DNA of 62,732 nucleotides from Synechocystis salina LEGE 00031 (GCF_015207985.1 NZ_JADEVV010000020.1:1-62732); one strand, 5' to 3'; positions 18,167 through 28,358 are shown, numbered from the stretch's first letter. Numbers and translations are program-made. The notes: generated by a model from the sequence alone, not told the origin.

Positions 18167-19610
18167 GTTCTGCCTGTTGCCCCAACTCTGGCCTCAGGGG
18201 CGGGATCAGGAGCCACAATTGACTATCGGCGATCGCCTCCCCGGTATCAGTGTTCAGGCGACTATTGGCTGGGGTTTCGGGGTCGATAATTACCTGGTCA
18301 AATAACAGGGCCAAACCGTCGGGGGAAAGACTCATTTGGGTGTCCCGGTAATCCTGGAGCTTGAGCAGGGGAAAAACTTCACCACTGTTGACGTTAATTT
18401 GAACAAAATAGGGCTGTTCAATATATTCATCCCCAGGCAAAAGCTTGGTCAACAAACAATAGAGAGTTTGATTATTGCGGCCAAATTCGCAACTGACAAT
18501 GGAGCCATCCGTATCTACCAATTCCTTTTGCACCCCGAGGGTGTTGACAAAGAAAAGGGTTCTTTGGAAGCGTTTTTGGGCATCCTCCGTATTGAAGTTC
18601 ACCAGGGCGGCGGCGCTACCATCACTGGAAAAAGTTAACAGTTGGCCGAATTTGGGCAGAAAATCCAACGGCTTGGCTTCCGGTTGCAAGGGCAAAATGC
18701 CAATGCCTTCCCCCCGGGCCACCGCCAGAGACTGGTTATCCGGGGCAATTTGAAAGTCTCCACCCTGTACCTTCAAACGTTCCGGCTTTTGCTGATTTTT
18801 TAGCATCCAGAGGTCGAAGTCAGCGGGATTTTGACGATTGACCCTCTGCACCACAATGGACTTGCCGTCCTCACTCACATCGAATTGATTATTCTGAAAC
18901 TCCTGGTTATCCAGCACCAAAGTCGGTTTAGGCAATTCCTGGGGGTTGTCACTTTCCACCACGGGCACCTGGTATAACTGCAATTGCCGGAGCCCCTCAA
19001 AGCCCAACTGACTTTCAGCGGCGGCAAACAGAATTGCTTTGCCCCCCTCATAGAATTTGAAGTCCACCACGGTCAGCCCCGGTGGAGTGAGAATAGTTTT
19101 TCTCTGTTTAGTGAGGTTGTAGAAAATAATCCGCCCCTGCTCAATCCCTTGGGTGCCAATGTAAGCAAAGGCCCGGTCACGACTACGGAAACTACTGGTG
19201 AAAGGAGCCATCATTTGCCCATGGTGCTCACCGGCATACTGTTCCCGCACATCGGTAATTTGCAGATCATAATCGGTGCCGTAGGGAATGGGATTTTCCA
19301 AGGTGTAGGCCATGCGACGCCCCGCCCAACTAATTTTTCCCGGTAGGGCTGGGGTAATGACCAAATTTTTTTCCACCTCCCGTTGATCCATGGGACGGTC
19401 GAAGGTGATGATAAAAGCCCTGTCCTTGGCCCCCAAGTGGGCCCCGTCCCAACTAAAATCCTGTACCCGGGGACGGTTGGCAAATATGCACTGATTATTG
19501 TCTTGGCAGGTGTAATGACCAACCCCCACCACGGCGATCGCCGCACTAAGGACACCGATCAAACTCAGGGCCGCACGATCAATGGGTTCGGAAAAATATT
19601 TAGCGAGCAT
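18120..19610 (-). CDS. Membrane-anchored Ig-like/beta-propeller-like hypothetical protein
   Basis: A 496-residue protein with one N-terminal membrane segment (about 14-32). An Ig-like domain of the Big_5 type follows at about 55-135 (FIITFDRPMDQREVEKNLVITPALPGKISW is typical). The remainder contains repeated beta-strand units resembling a TolB/WD40 propeller (FSSDGSAAALV, MSLSPDGLALLF). It is probably periplasmic and bound to the inner membrane. It is transcribed away from petB and overlaps the solute-binding protein gene by 47 bases tail to tail. Function unknown. Confidence 0.75.
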   Translation of the reverse strand: MLAKYFSEPIDRAALSLIGVLSAAIAVVGVGHYTCQDNNQCIFANRPRVQDFSWDGAHLGAKDRAFIITFDRPMDQREVEKNLVITPALPGKISWAGRRMAYTLENPIPYGTDYDLQITDVREQYAGEHHGQMMAPFTSSFRSRDRAFAYIGTQGIEQGRIIFYNLTKQRKTILTPPGLTVVDFKFYEGGKAILFAAAESQLGFEGLRQLQLYQVPVVESDNPQELPKPTLVLDNQEFQNNQFDVSEDGKSIVVQRVNRQNPADFDLWMLKNQQKPERLKVQGGDFQIAPDNQSLAVARGEGIGILPLQPEAKPLDFLPKFGQLLTFSSDGSAAALVNFNTEDAQKRFQRTLFFVNTLGVQKELVDTDGSIVSCEFGRNNQTLYCLLTKLLPGDEYIEQPYFVQINVNSGEVFPLLKLQDYRDTQMSLSPDGLALLFDQVIIDPETPANSRLNTDTGEAIADSQLWLLIPPLRPELGQQAELKALSLMGFRPLWAP

Positions 19611-19833
19611 GGATAGAGGAGCAAAATTTTAGAGCAGCACCACAGCCGGACTTCCCTTTCCCCAGGGCTTAAAGCTGTGTTACATTTTGTGATGAGTAGT
19701 TCTCATTTTTGCCAAGTTTGGGAGCTTTTCCACCCTTGGTCAGACCGTCATAGTACGCTGATTATATGCGATTTTACGGCTCCGCTGGAGTCAACCCCCT
19801 CCATCCCTGATCCTTAAGAGAAGTCTAGCTTCA

Positions 19834-20502
19834 ATGTTTTCAAAAGAAGTCACCGAATCAAAAGTTTTTCAATGGTTCAATGATCGCCTGGAAGTGCAAG
19901 CCATCTCCGACGACATTGCCAGCAAGTATGTTCCTCCCCACGTAAACATTTTTTACTGCTTGGGGGGCCTGACCCTGACCTGCTTCCTGATCCAGTTTGC
20001 CACTGGGTTTGCCATGACCTTCTACTACAAACCCACGGTCACGGAAGCCTTTGCCTCTGTCCAATACATCATGAATGAAGTCAACTTCGGTTGGCTGATC
20101 CGCTCCATTCACCGTTGGTCCGCCAGCATGATGGTGCTGATGATGATTCTCCACGTTTTCCGGGTTTACCTCACCGGCGGTTTCAAAAAGCCCCGGGAAT
20201 TGACCTGGGTTGTCGGTGTAATGCTAGCCGTCACCACTGTTACCTTTGGTGTAACTGGTTACTCTCTCCCCTGGGACCAAGTGGGCTACTGGGCAGTGAA
20301 AATTGTGTCCGGTGTACCGGCCGCCATTCCTGTGGTTGGGGATCAATTGGTGACCCTCATGCGGGGTAGTGAAAGTGTTGGTCAGGCTACCTTGACCCGT
20401 TTTTACAGCCTCCACACCTTTGTCCTGCCCTGGGCGATCGCCGTGTTGTTGCTGTTGCACTTCCTAATGATCCGCAAACAAGGCATTTCTGGTCCTTTGT
20501 AA
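19834..20502 (+). CDS. petB: Cytochrome b6
   Basis: Haem-binding core subunit of the cytochrome b6f complex, which passes electrons from plastoquinol to plastocyanin in thylakoids. It has four membrane helices. The haem-ligand histidines lie in helices 2 and 4 ([22 protein letters not shown] and [11 protein letters not shown]). Cys42 (FYCLGGL) is the site that anchors the extra c'-type haem, equivalent to Cys35 in shorter homologues; this protein has about seven extra N-terminal residues. The 222-residue product is complete. petD follows 129 bases later. Confidence 0.98.
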   Translation: MFSKEVTESKVFQWFNDRLEVQAISDDIASKYVPPHVNIFYCLGGLTLTCFLIQFATGFAMTFYYKPTVTEAFASVQYIMNEVNFGWLIRSIHRWSASMMVLMMILHVFRVYLTGGFKKPRELTWVVGVMLAVTTVTFGVTGYSLPWDQVGYWAVKIVSGVPAAIPVVGDQLVTLMRGSESVGQATLTRFYSLHTFVLPWAIAVLLLLHFLMIRKQGISGPL

Positions 20503-20631
20503 TTTCTATCCCCCTACTAATCTGATTTGATAGGGCAATTTCGTTTCAACCGTTGCCAAATTGTTGAATATTGAAACAGATTAGAGAATCTAGAAAATCC
20601 CTAAAAAACCTTAACTTGGAGCCTCCGCCCC

Positions 20632-21114
20632 ATGAGCATTATCAAAAAACCGGATCTCAGCGATCCCGATTTACGGGCCAAACTGGCCAAAGGCATGGGC
20701 CACAACTATTACGGTGAGCCGGCCTGGCCCAATGACATTCTTTACATGTTTCCCATCTGCATCTTGGGTGCTTTGGGACTAATTGCTGGATTAGCCATCC
20801 TTGACCCCGCCATGATCGGTGAACCAGCGGATCCCTTTGCGACCCCTCTGGAAATTTTGCCTGAATGGTACTTGTACCCCACTTTCCAAATTCTGCGCAT
20901 TCTCCCCAACAAACTTCTGGGAATCGCCTGCATGGCGGCCATTCCCCTCGGCTTGATGTTGGTACCCTTCATTGAAAGTGTGAATAAATTCCAAAACCCC
21001 TTCCGTCGTCCCATTGCCATGACCATCTTCTTGTTCGGCACTGCGGCGGCTTTATGGTTGGGAGCTGGCGCCACTTTCCCCATTGATAAGTCCCTGACCC
21101 TGGGCCTGTTCTAG
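20632..21114 (+). CDS. petD: Cytochrome b6f subunit IV
   Basis: Partner of cytochrome b6, completing the cytochrome-b fold with three membrane helices; 160 residues, the standard length. The [13 protein letters not shown] motif at the quinol-oxidation site is intact. It starts [21 protein letters not shown], as in other cyanobacteria. It forms the conserved petB-petD operon. The 282 bases after it, up to the next gene, hold only an unconvincing 79-codon frame. Confidence 0.98.
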   Translation: MSIIKKPDLSDPDLRAKLAKGMGHNYYGEPAWPNDILYMFPICILGALGLIAGLAILDPAMIGEPADPFATPLEILPEWYLYPTFQILRILPNKLLGIACMAAIPLGLMLVPFIESVNKFQNPFRRPIAMTIFLFGTAAALWLGAGATFPIDKSLTLGLF

Positions 21115-21396
21115 GAAAAAATGTGTTTCCCCCTGGGGTATGTTTTACTACTCCGGCCCGGTTCGCAAAAGTGGCTCAAGTTCTGGGGGTTATCTAGGAA
21201 AGTTTTCATCTGTTACCTGTTGTCAAAACAGAAAAAACAGAAGTATTTTTTAGGTAACTTCCAGGGCCAGCGGCCTAAATCCAAGATATTATTACTGCAT
21301 AGATTCCTTTGTGAACGTTATATGTTTCCAGAGGAATTTTTTTTGACGGCGAAATCCTGATTGCAAACTTGAACGGCCTCCAAACCTTGACAGTCC

Positions 21397-22866
21397 ATGA
21401 AAATTGTTATTGATGGCATCTTCTTTCAAATTGCTGACACAGGCATCGCTCGAGTTTGGCGAACTCTGTTGGAAAAATGGTGCGATTCTGGTTTCATAGA
21501 AAATATTGTTCTAATTGATCGAGGTCATACTGCTCCATCACTACCAGGGGTGCAATACTACCATCTCCCCCCATTTAATTATCAAGAAGAGGCGTTATTT
21601 TCTGGCAAACTGCAGGATATTTGTAATCAATTTAATGCCGACTTATTTATTTCTACCTATTACACTACTCCGTTATATACTCCCTCGGTTTTAATCATTC
21701 ATGACATGATTCCGGAGGTAATTGGCTTAGATTTAAGCGAATTCTGGTGGCGAGAAAAACGCTATGCCATAGTTTATGCCAGTCAGTATATTACGGTATC
21801 TAGAAATACAGCGAAGGACTTGCTCAAACTTTGTCCCGAAGTTAAGGCTTCCCAAGTAAATATTATTCATAATGGTGTAGATAGTATTTTTTCCCCTGCT
21901 TCTGCCGCAGAAATTGCCGCCGTCAAGTATAAGTTTGCCATCAACTCTCCCTATTTACTTTTAGTTGGGTCTCGTTTAAGTCTTAATCAGTATAAGAACG
22001 CAACTATTCTATTCCAAGCCTTCCAGACCAGCAAAGATCTCCAAAAACTTACCCTTGTTTGTGTTGGGGGAGAGATTACCTTAGAGTCAGAATTAGCTGC
22101 CCTAGCTAGTGACATTAATGTTTGTTTAGTTCGACCAACGGATTTGGAATTAAGGTGCCTTTATTCTGGGGCGATCGCCTTGGTTTACCCTTCTTTGTAT
22201 GAAGGATTTGGTTTACCCATTCTTGAGGCCATGGCTTGCGATTGTCCTGTGATTACCTGCCATAATTCTTCGCTGCCGGAGGTGGGGGAAGATGCGGTTA
22301 TCTATGTTGGCGGCCAAGACGTAGTAGAAATGGTTGCAGCCTTAGAAAAAGTGCAAACTCCAACCATTCGCAATGAATTAATTGCCAGGGGCGAAGAGCA
22401 AGCGAAAAAATTTTCTTGGTGGACAACCGCCACTAAAATTAGTCAGCTATGCCTTAAAACTATTGAGAATAATAAAAATAGACCCCAAAAACAGAATTTC
22501 ACTGCCCTTTGGCAAGACTTTCGGCAATGTCAAGTGGAAGAGCTTAAACATCGTGTTCTATTGGGGGAACTTGAATGGAAAAACGCAGAAGCAAATCATG
22601 TAATTGACCATTTACAAGCCCATAATCATAATATGGCGGGCAGAAATGCCCAGTTAGAAGTGGAAAATAAAACCTTAATTGAGCAAATAGAACGGCAAAA
22701 CCTGCAAATTATCCAATTAGAAACTAATAACCAAGTCCTCCAAATTGAACTTGAGACTTCCTCACAACAAATTCAAGAATTGTCAAACACAAAAAAGACA
22801 ATTAAAAGATTATGTAAAAAAGCATTGAAGAAGTTATTTGCGTTTACGGGAACTAAGATACACTAA
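21397..22866 (+). CDS. GT4-type glycosyltransferase with C-terminal coiled coil
   Basis: A retaining glycosyltransferase of the GT-B/GT4 class, probably cytoplasmic and acting on cell-surface polysaccharide. The N-terminal MKIVIDGIFFQIADTGIARVW and the nucleotide-sugar motif YEGFGLPILEAMACDCPVI (EX7E) are clear. After about residue 360 comes roughly 120 residues of coiled coil rich in Glu, Gln and Asn. Its base composition is noticeably more AT-rich than petBD. It may start a group with the SxtJ and DUF5989 membrane proteins downstream (143-base gap). Acceptor and donor are unknown. Confidence 0.85.
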   Translation: MKIVIDGIFFQIADTGIARVWRTLLEKWCDSGFIENIVLIDRGHTAPSLPGVQYYHLPPFNYQEEALFSGKLQDICNQFNADLFISTYYTTPLYTPSVLIIHDMIPEVIGLDLSEFWWREKRYAIVYASQYITVSRNTAKDLLKLCPEVKASQVNIIHNGVDSIFSPASAAEIAAVKYKFAINSPYLLLVGSRLSLNQYKNATILFQAFQTSKDLQKLTLVCVGGEITLESELAALASDINVCLVRPTDLELRCLYSGAIALVYPSLYEGFGLPILEAMACDCPVITCHNSSLPEVGEDAVIYVGGQDVVEMVAALEKVQTPTIRNELIARGEEQAKKFSWWTTATKISQLCLKTIENNKNRPQKQNFTALWQDFRQCQVEELKHRVLLGELEWKNAEANHVIDHLQAHNHNMAGRNAQLEVENKTLIEQIERQNLQIIQLETNNQVLQIELETSSQQIQELSNTKKTIKRLCKKALKKLFAFTGTKIH

Positions 22867-23009
22867 AATTATTCCCGCTGAGCTAAGGGGAAGATTGTCT
22901 TGGAGGAGGTTAAATTTTTAACTGTATGGTCGGCAAAATAGCTTAATCTAGTTTAGTTTAAAGTCTGTTAACATCAACCCGTCCAAAGATTGCCATCTTG
23001 TCGAGTGTT

Positions 23010-23417
23010 ATGACGAATACGAAGACTGCCCCCACGGTCAAAATGCTGCGGGAATTTGCCTGGATTATGGCAGGGATGATTGCCTTTCTATTTGGTCTAC
23101 TCATTCCCCTGCTCAAGGGCCACGGATTACCCGTATTGCCCTGGACGATCGCCGCTGGCTTTGTTTTTCTGGGACTGTTCACTCCCCGCAGTTTGGGCCC
23201 GGTGTATGAACTATGGTTAAAAATTGGCCATGTTTTAGGGTGGATTAATAGCCGCATTATCCTGACCCTAATTTTTGCGTTGGTGGTTACCCCCATGGCC
23301 CTGGTGATGAAATTATTGAAAAGGGATACCATGGCCCGTCAATTGGAGCCTCAACGGGTAACCTATCGATCACCTTGTCGTCCCCGGGACATTAACCATC
23401 TGCAAAAACCCTACTAA
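23010..23417 (+). CDS. SxtJ-family membrane protein
   Basis: A 135-residue protein with two or three membrane segments (FAWIMAGMIAFLFGLLIPLL, LPWTIAAGFVFLGLF, IILTLIFALVVTPMALVM) ending MKLLKRDTMARQLEP. It resembles SxtJ, a small membrane protein of unknown role found in saxitoxin and polysaccharide loci. The ATG at 23010 is preferred over a TTG four codons upstream. A DUF5989-type gene follows after 34 bases, the usual pairing. No carbamoyltransferase gene, the common third member, is seen here. Confidence 0.7.
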   Translation: MTNTKTAPTVKMLREFAWIMAGMIAFLFGLLIPLLKGHGLPVLPWTIAAGFVFLGLFTPRSLGPVYELWLKIGHVLGWINSRIILTLIFALVVTPMALVMKLLKRDTMARQLEPQRVTYRSPCRPRDINHLQKPY

Positions 23418-23451
23418 CTCCAATTGTTGATCAACGCTTAAAAATAACTTT

Positions 23452-23613
23452 ATGGAAGGATTTATTGAATTATTGCAGGATATTTGGGGATTTTTGCGGC
23501 AAAGAAAAAAATATTGGCTATTACCACTGATTTTAACCCTGGTCCTTCTGGGAGCGTTAATTGTTTTCACCCAAGGATCGGCGATCGCCCCTTTTATTTA
23601 CACCCTCTTTTAA
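23452..23613 (+). CDS. DUF5989-like small membrane protein (53 aa)
   Basis: A short gene encoding MEGFIELLQDIWGFLRQRKK, then one membrane helix (YWLLPLILTLVLLGALIVF) and a brief tail. The amphipathic start, the basic RQRKKYWL box and the single helix fit DUF5989, whose genes accompany SxtJ homologues. The stop is six bases before the rnc start, so it is probably cotranscribed with rnc. The function is unknown. Confidence 0.7.
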   Translation: MEGFIELLQDIWGFLRQRKKYWLLPLILTLVLLGALIVFTQGSAIAPFIYTLF

Positions 23614-23619
23614 GCCCAT

Positions 23620-24354
23620 ATGTCCCTGCTTCCCCATCGTCAAACCCAGTTAAAGGCCCTACTGCGACGGTTGGGGTTAACCGAGAATGATCCGGTGGAT
23701 TGGAAGCTACTGGATTTGGCCCTGACCCACGCCAGTCAATCCCCGGAAGAAAATTATCAGCAACTGGAGTTCGTTGGCGATGCGGTGGTGCGATTAGCTT
23801 CAGCGGAAGTGCTGATGGAACACTACCCCCAGACTTCGGTGGGGGAAATGTCTGCCCTGAGGGCTATTTTGGTCAGTGATCGCACCCTTGCCGGTTGGGG
23901 AGAATTGTATGGCCTAGACCGATTCCTGTGGATTACCCCCGCGGTATTAGCAGATAAAAATGGGCGAGTTTCCCTAATGGCAGATAGCTTTGAAGCTTTA
24001 TTAGGAGCCCTTTACCTGAGCGTAGGGGATTTGTCTTTGATCCGCCCTTGGTTGAGTGAACATTTGCGCGCAAAAGCCGTTGAAATTAGACAAGATCCTG
24101 CCCTCCATAACTATAAGGAAGCCTTGCAGGCATGGACCCAAGCCCATTACAAATGTTTGCCGGAATACCGGGTAGAACCCCTGGATCAAAATTTGCCCCA
24201 GCAATCAGGTTTTCAGGCAACGGTTTGGCTTGGCGATCAACCTTTAGGTAGTGGCAGCGGTCCATCAAAAAAAAGTGCAGAACAGGCCGCCGCTCAACAA
24301 GCTTACCAGGAATTCATTGCAAAGGAAATTTTACCCATTTCCAAAATAAATTAG
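23620..24354 (+). CDS. rnc: Ribonuclease III
   Basis: A double-strand-specific endonuclease for rRNA and mRNA processing. The RNase III signature is ENYQQLEFVGDAVV, with the second acidic motif ADSFEALLGALYLS. The double-stranded-RNA-binding domain occupies about residues 160-235 (NYKEALQAWTQ, GSGPSKKSAEQAAAQQAYQEF). The length is 244 residues. It follows the DUF5989 gene by six bases and converges on hypF. PCC 6803 has further mini-III enzymes, which are not seen here. Confidence 0.93.
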   Translation: MSLLPHRQTQLKALLRRLGLTENDPVDWKLLDLALTHASQSPEENYQQLEFVGDAVVRLASAEVLMEHYPQTSVGEMSALRAILVSDRTLAGWGELYGLDRFLWITPAVLADKNGRVSLMADSFEALLGALYLSVGDLSLIRPWLSEHLRAKAVEIRQDPALHNYKEALQAWTQAHYKCLPEYRVEPLDQNLPQQSGFQATVWLGDQPLGSGSGPSKKSAEQAAAQQAYQEFIAKEILPISKIN

Positions 24355-24374
24355 GACAATTAAGAGGAATAAGG

Positions 24375-26678
24375 CTAATCAATATATTGCCTGGGCTGAA
24401 TTTTAGCTAACAATTGACCTATACAGAGAGCGCCGTCATTGGGGGGGAGTTGCCTAGGCCAAAGGGGAGAAAAGCCAGCCTTTTTTAGGGCAGAAATAAC
24501 GTTGGAAAGTAAATAACGATTTTGGAAACATCCTCCCCCCAAAACTACTTTTTCGACTCCTTGGCGTTTAGCCACAGCTACAATTAAAGCCACTAGGGTG
24601 TTATGAAATTTAGTCGCAATTAGATTGATTTTTGTTCTTTCTTCCATGGTTATTGCCCTAATTAAGGGCTGCCAATCCACTACTAATTTATTTCCCTGAT
24701 CTATCAAGGTAAAAGGGTAATATTCCTTTGTTAAATCAGGTCTGGCTTGATCTTCCAAAACCATGGCAGCCTGACCTTCAAAGGTTACTTGGTCAATCAA
24801 TCCGATTAAAGCGGCAATGCCATCAAACAAGCGACCCATACTCGAAGTTAAGGGTGCTTCCCCCCGTCGCCAAAGATGGTGTAAATTTTTGTTATTTAGA
24901 TCCTTATTTAAGTTGGTGGTTATTTCGTCTTTAAAACCATTGTTGAAATCCAACCAATTTTTTAAATAATCCGCAGAAAAATTATCACCAAAAGTTGACC
25001 ATAACAGCGTCAAGGCAATGCGATGGGGATATTTAATTGCCTGTTGATTACCTAATAAAACAAATGGTCGTAGATGGCCAACTCTGTGCCAAGTGTCATG
25101 GGTGATTTTAAGAAATTCTCCTCCCCAAATGGTGCCATCTATACCGTAGCCCGTGCCATCCCAAGCAATGCCTAATACAGGCTCTTTCATAATTTCATGT
25201 TCCGCCATAACTGCTAAAATATGGGCATAGTGATGCTGCACAAAAGTGATAGGTAAAGCTTGATTTTCGGCGTACTGATGACTGAGATAGTCAGGATGTA
25301 GATCAGCAATAATTTCCTGGGGAGAAAAATCGTATAGTTGGGTTAAATGGGCAATTGTTTGCTCAAATGCTTGGTAGGTGGAGATGGTATCTAAATCTCC
25401 TAAATGTTGGCTAAGATAAGCTTGATTCTGTTTGGCGATCGCCACCGTATTTTTATAATGACCTCCCACCGCTAATAAATGTTTAGGAGAGGACTGAGGT
25501 AAGGTGATAGGTTGGGGAGCGTAACCCCGGGCTCGGCGTAAAAACAAGGTTTCCCCTGCCACTATTTGCACTACAGAATCATCCACTGGACAAACAATTG
25601 GGCGATCGTGAACCAGGAAACCATCGGCGATATTTTTCAGACGGTTTAAAGCATCAAAATTATCAATGGCAATGGGTTCCCCTGCCAAATTACCGCTGGT
25701 GGCTACAATGGGATTATCTAGCTCTTTTAGTAATAAATGATGGAGGGGCGTATAAGCTAACATCACTCCCACAGTGGAGTTATCAGGGGCAATGTTTTCT
25801 GCCAAAAATAACTGGGACTGTTTGCTTAACAACACAATGGGAGCGGCGGCACTCTGTAACAACTCAATTTCTTTCTGGTTGGGTTGATAATGCTCCATAA
25901 TTTGACCAAGATTGCCATACATTACCGCCAACGGTTTATCTGGTCGTTGTTTTCTTGCTCTGAGCTTTTTTACTGCCTTAAAGTTATTAGCATCACAGCA
26001 TAAATGAAAGCCCCCTAAGCCTTTGATAGCGATAATATTACCTACTTTTAAATTATCAACAGCCAGATCTAAAGCATCATTTTCCTGGGCAATTATCTTG
26101 CCTTGGTAGTCCCAAAAAGCAAGTTGAGGACCACAGCGGGGGCAGGCATTGGGTTGGGCATGGAAGCGCCGATCGCCAGGCTGTTCATATTCCCTTTCAC
26201 AGTCAGCACATTGGTAAAATTTAGCCATGGTAGTACGACAACGGTCATAGGGTAAGGCTTGAATGATGGTGTAACGAGGACCGCAATGGGTACAGTTAAT
26301 GAAAGGATAAAGATAACGGCGATCGCCAGGATTAAATAATTCTGCTAAACAAGCAGTACAAGTAGATAAATCTGGCAAGATGGTGGCGGTTTTAGGTCCA
26401 TCACTACTGGGGCGGATAGTAAAGTTAGTAAAATTTTCAAAAGGTAACTGTTCAACGGTTAACTCTTCAATCAAACCAGGGGAAGGTAATGCCTTAGTTA
26501 ATCTATCCGTAAAGTTGGCGATGGCCCTTTCGTTAGCAGTAATAACAACGGTGGCTCCTTGGGCAGAATTATTTACCCAACCGTTTAGTCCCATCTCCTG
26601 GGCAAGGGTATAAACAAAAGGACGAAAACCCACTCCTTGTACCCTTCCCTGCACTTGTATGGCAACGGTTTTTAACAT
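24375..26678 (-). CDS. hypF: Hydrogenase maturation carbamoyltransferase HypF
   Basis: Makes the thiocarbamate on HypE that becomes the cyanide ligand of [NiFe] hydrogenase. In order it has an acylphosphatase domain (about 1-90, VQGRVQGVGFRPFVYTLA), two Cys4 zinc fingers (about 105-185; CTACLAE, CTHCGP, CADCERE, CPRCGP), a YrdC-like domain (about 200-380) and a Kae1-like domain with HHYAHILAVMAEH. The length of 767 residues is standard. It follows the FAD oxidoreductase gene by 45 bases on the same strand. hypA lies 18 kb away in this window. Confidence 0.95.
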   Translation of the reverse strand: MLKTVAIQVQGRVQGVGFRPFVYTLAQEMGLNGWVNNSAQGATVVITANERAIANFTDRLTKALPSPGLIEELTVEQLPFENFTNFTIRPSSDGPKTATILPDLSTCTACLAELFNPGDRRYLYPFINCTHCGPRYTIIQALPYDRCRTTMAKFYQCADCEREYEQPGDRRFHAQPNACPRCGPQLAFWDYQGKIIAQENDALDLAVDNLKVGNIIAIKGLGGFHLCCDANNFKAVKKLRARKQRPDKPLAVMYGNLGQIMEHYQPNQKEIELLQSAAAPIVLLSKQSQLFLAENIAPDNSTVGVMLAYTPLHHLLLKELDNPIVATSGNLAGEPIAIDNFDALNRLKNIADGFLVHDRPIVCPVDDSVVQIVAGETLFLRRARGYAPQPITLPQSSPKHLLAVGGHYKNTVAIAKQNQAYLSQHLGDLDTISTYQAFEQTIAHLTQLYDFSPQEIIADLHPDYLSHQYAENQALPITFVQHHYAHILAVMAEHEIMKEPVLGIAWDGTGYGIDGTIWGGEFLKITHDTWHRVGHLRPFVLLGNQQAIKYPHRIALTLLWSTFGDNFSADYLKNWLDFNNGFKDEITTNLNKDLNNKNLHHLWRRGEAPLTSSMGRLFDGIAALIGLIDQVTFEGQAAMVLEDQARPDLTKEYYPFTLIDQGNKLVVDWQPLIRAITMEERTKINLIATKFHNTLVALIVAVAKRQGVEKVVLGGGCFQNRYLLSNVISALKKAGFSPLWPRQLPPNDGALCIGQLLAKIQPRQYID

Positions 26679-26723
26679 TATTCTACTTCCATTAATATTG
26701 TTAAATAACCAACCATTCCACAG

Positions 26724-28220
26724 CTAGGAATTAGCTTTATTTTTCAAATGAGCCGCCAACAATTGATGGGGATAGGGAGAAGCGACGAGGGCTTGAGCTT
26801 GATCGCAATAGGCGTGATAATCCTGATGGTTCCGGTCAATTTCTGGGGCTGGCAAAATGGTTTTTAACTGCTTGAGAGTTTGCACTGCCACTGTGGGAAA
26901 GAAGGAAAACTTACCCGGTAATACACAAAGATAATTACTTTGGGGATTCACTTCAATCCAATAGCTATAACGACGTTTTTGAACATCGTCACTAATAAAT
27001 TCTGTTTTAACGCAATCGTAGCTCCAGAGTTGACGTTGATATAAATTGTCTTCGCCAAAATACCGTGCCGCCGTATCTAAAAGTAATTCAATTTCCCCAC
27101 TAGCTAAACAGTCATTTTCATCGCTAACATAGCCGGAGTTAGCCAGCATGGAATAATTGAAAAATTGTGAAGAGTCAAATATATTTGCCCGCTGGAAAAA
27201 ATGATTGAAATGGTAAGAATTCTTGGTGGACATCCGCACAAAATTATGGGGACTAACGGCAGGATAAGCCACCACCATGGTGCTGCGACTCCGTTTCAGC
27301 TTGGCTCGCACCTGGAGGGTGGGTAAAATCCGATCAAAGCCTGCTCCCACTGCAAAAATAAACGCGTTGGCCTTCAGGTAATGTTGCTGTCCCTGGCGAT
27401 CCCGATAAAAGATACTTTGTACCCTCACCGGGCCATAACGATCTACATTAATTTGTTCTAAATTAATCCCGGTGGCGATTGCCGTTCCGTGGGCCAGGGC
27501 GCTGGCCGTGAGATCCTGCAAAATGCCCTGGGTATCCATGGCACAGTCCAAACTTTTCAGCAGGGCATAGTCACTGGGTTCTACCCCATGGCTGAGGTCA
27601 AATTGTTGGCAATAATGGCTAATTTTTTCCGACTGACTTAAGAGGCTACAGCCCCGCTGTTCATAACTTTCTAAATGGCCATAGTCCGGTGCTGCCGCTG
27701 CATGACCCGTCGGCGATCGCCAATTGAACTGTTGCCCATAGGCCATTTCTAAACGGCCTAACACCCGCTTTAACTGCATTTCCAACTGCACCCGATCGCC
27801 CTTGAGGCCAGACTGGAGCATTTCTGGGGAATGGCGTTGGGGATGGATGAGATAAACCGGATTGGGGTCAAACCAACCTGCGCCGCTAACTGTGGGGCGA
27901 TAACCGTGGTCATACTTTCCTAGGGTGAGATTACAGCGACCGGCAAAATAATTGCTGTAGTGGTTGAGTAAATCTTCCACCCCATTAACACAGTTAAAAA
28001 AAGTCTGGCCGTCATCCTGGCCTGAATATAAAGCCCCCGTGTGGAACCAGCCCTCCAATTTGCCAGAGGAATCCCCCCCCAAATGGCTATTTTTTTCCAA
28101 CAACTGCACTGACAGGTTAGTATGGCGGGCCACATATTCGGCGATCGCCACCCCTGCAATGCCTCCCCCAATGATGGCCACATCGACCCGATTAATTGCC
28201 GCTGCACTAAGTTGGACCAT
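26724..28220 (-). CDS. FAD-dependent oxidoreductase (DAO-like)
   Basis: A 498-residue flavoprotein. The N-terminal Rossmann motif VDVAIIGGGIAGVAIAEYV is followed by LLEKNSHLGGDSSGKLEGWFHTGALYS, which resembles glycerol-3-phosphate dehydrogenase or DAO-family binding loops with a His that could tether or contact the flavin. A C-terminal nucleotide loop is less clear. No membrane segment is evident. Its substrate is unknown. It is the upstream member of a two-gene unit with hypF; whether it serves hydrogenase maturation is open. Confidence 0.7.
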   Translation of the reverse strand: MVQLSAAAINRVDVAIIGGGIAGVAIAEYVARHTNLSVQLLEKNSHLGGDSSGKLEGWFHTGALYSGQDDGQTFFNCVNGVEDLLNHYSNYFAGRCNLTLGKYDHGYRPTVSGAGWFDPNPVYLIHPQRHSPEMLQSGLKGDRVQLEMQLKRVLGRLEMAYGQQFNWRSPTGHAAAAPDYGHLESYEQRGCSLLSQSEKISHYCQQFDLSHGVEPSDYALLKSLDCAMDTQGILQDLTASALAHGTAIATGINLEQINVDRYGPVRVQSIFYRDRQGQQHYLKANAFIFAVGAGFDRILPTLQVRAKLKRSRSTMVVAYPAVSPHNFVRMSTKNSYHFNHFFQRANIFDSSQFFNYSMLANSGYVSDENDCLASGEIELLLDTAARYFGEDNLYQRQLWSYDCVKTEFISDDVQKRRYSYWIEVNPQSNYLCVLPGKFSFFPTVAVQTLKQLKTILPAPEIDRNHQDYHAYCDQAQALVASPYPHQLLAAHLKNKANS

Positions 28221-28358
28221 AAACTATGCTGAACTCATCCATGGGAGCCTTAACCCCCCTATTCTAGATTTAATCTGGCAACCCAAGGCCATGGCTAGGT
28301 ACAGCAACCTGAGCTTAGGGTTCTCGGACACTCCGCCACTGTCGAACTTTCTCTTCCC

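Noticed and set aside
21121-21360. 79-codon frame just after petD
   Set aside because: Its composition (many Lys, Leu and Phe with no pattern), absence of a good ribosome binding site and position in an AT-rich spacer suggest chance.
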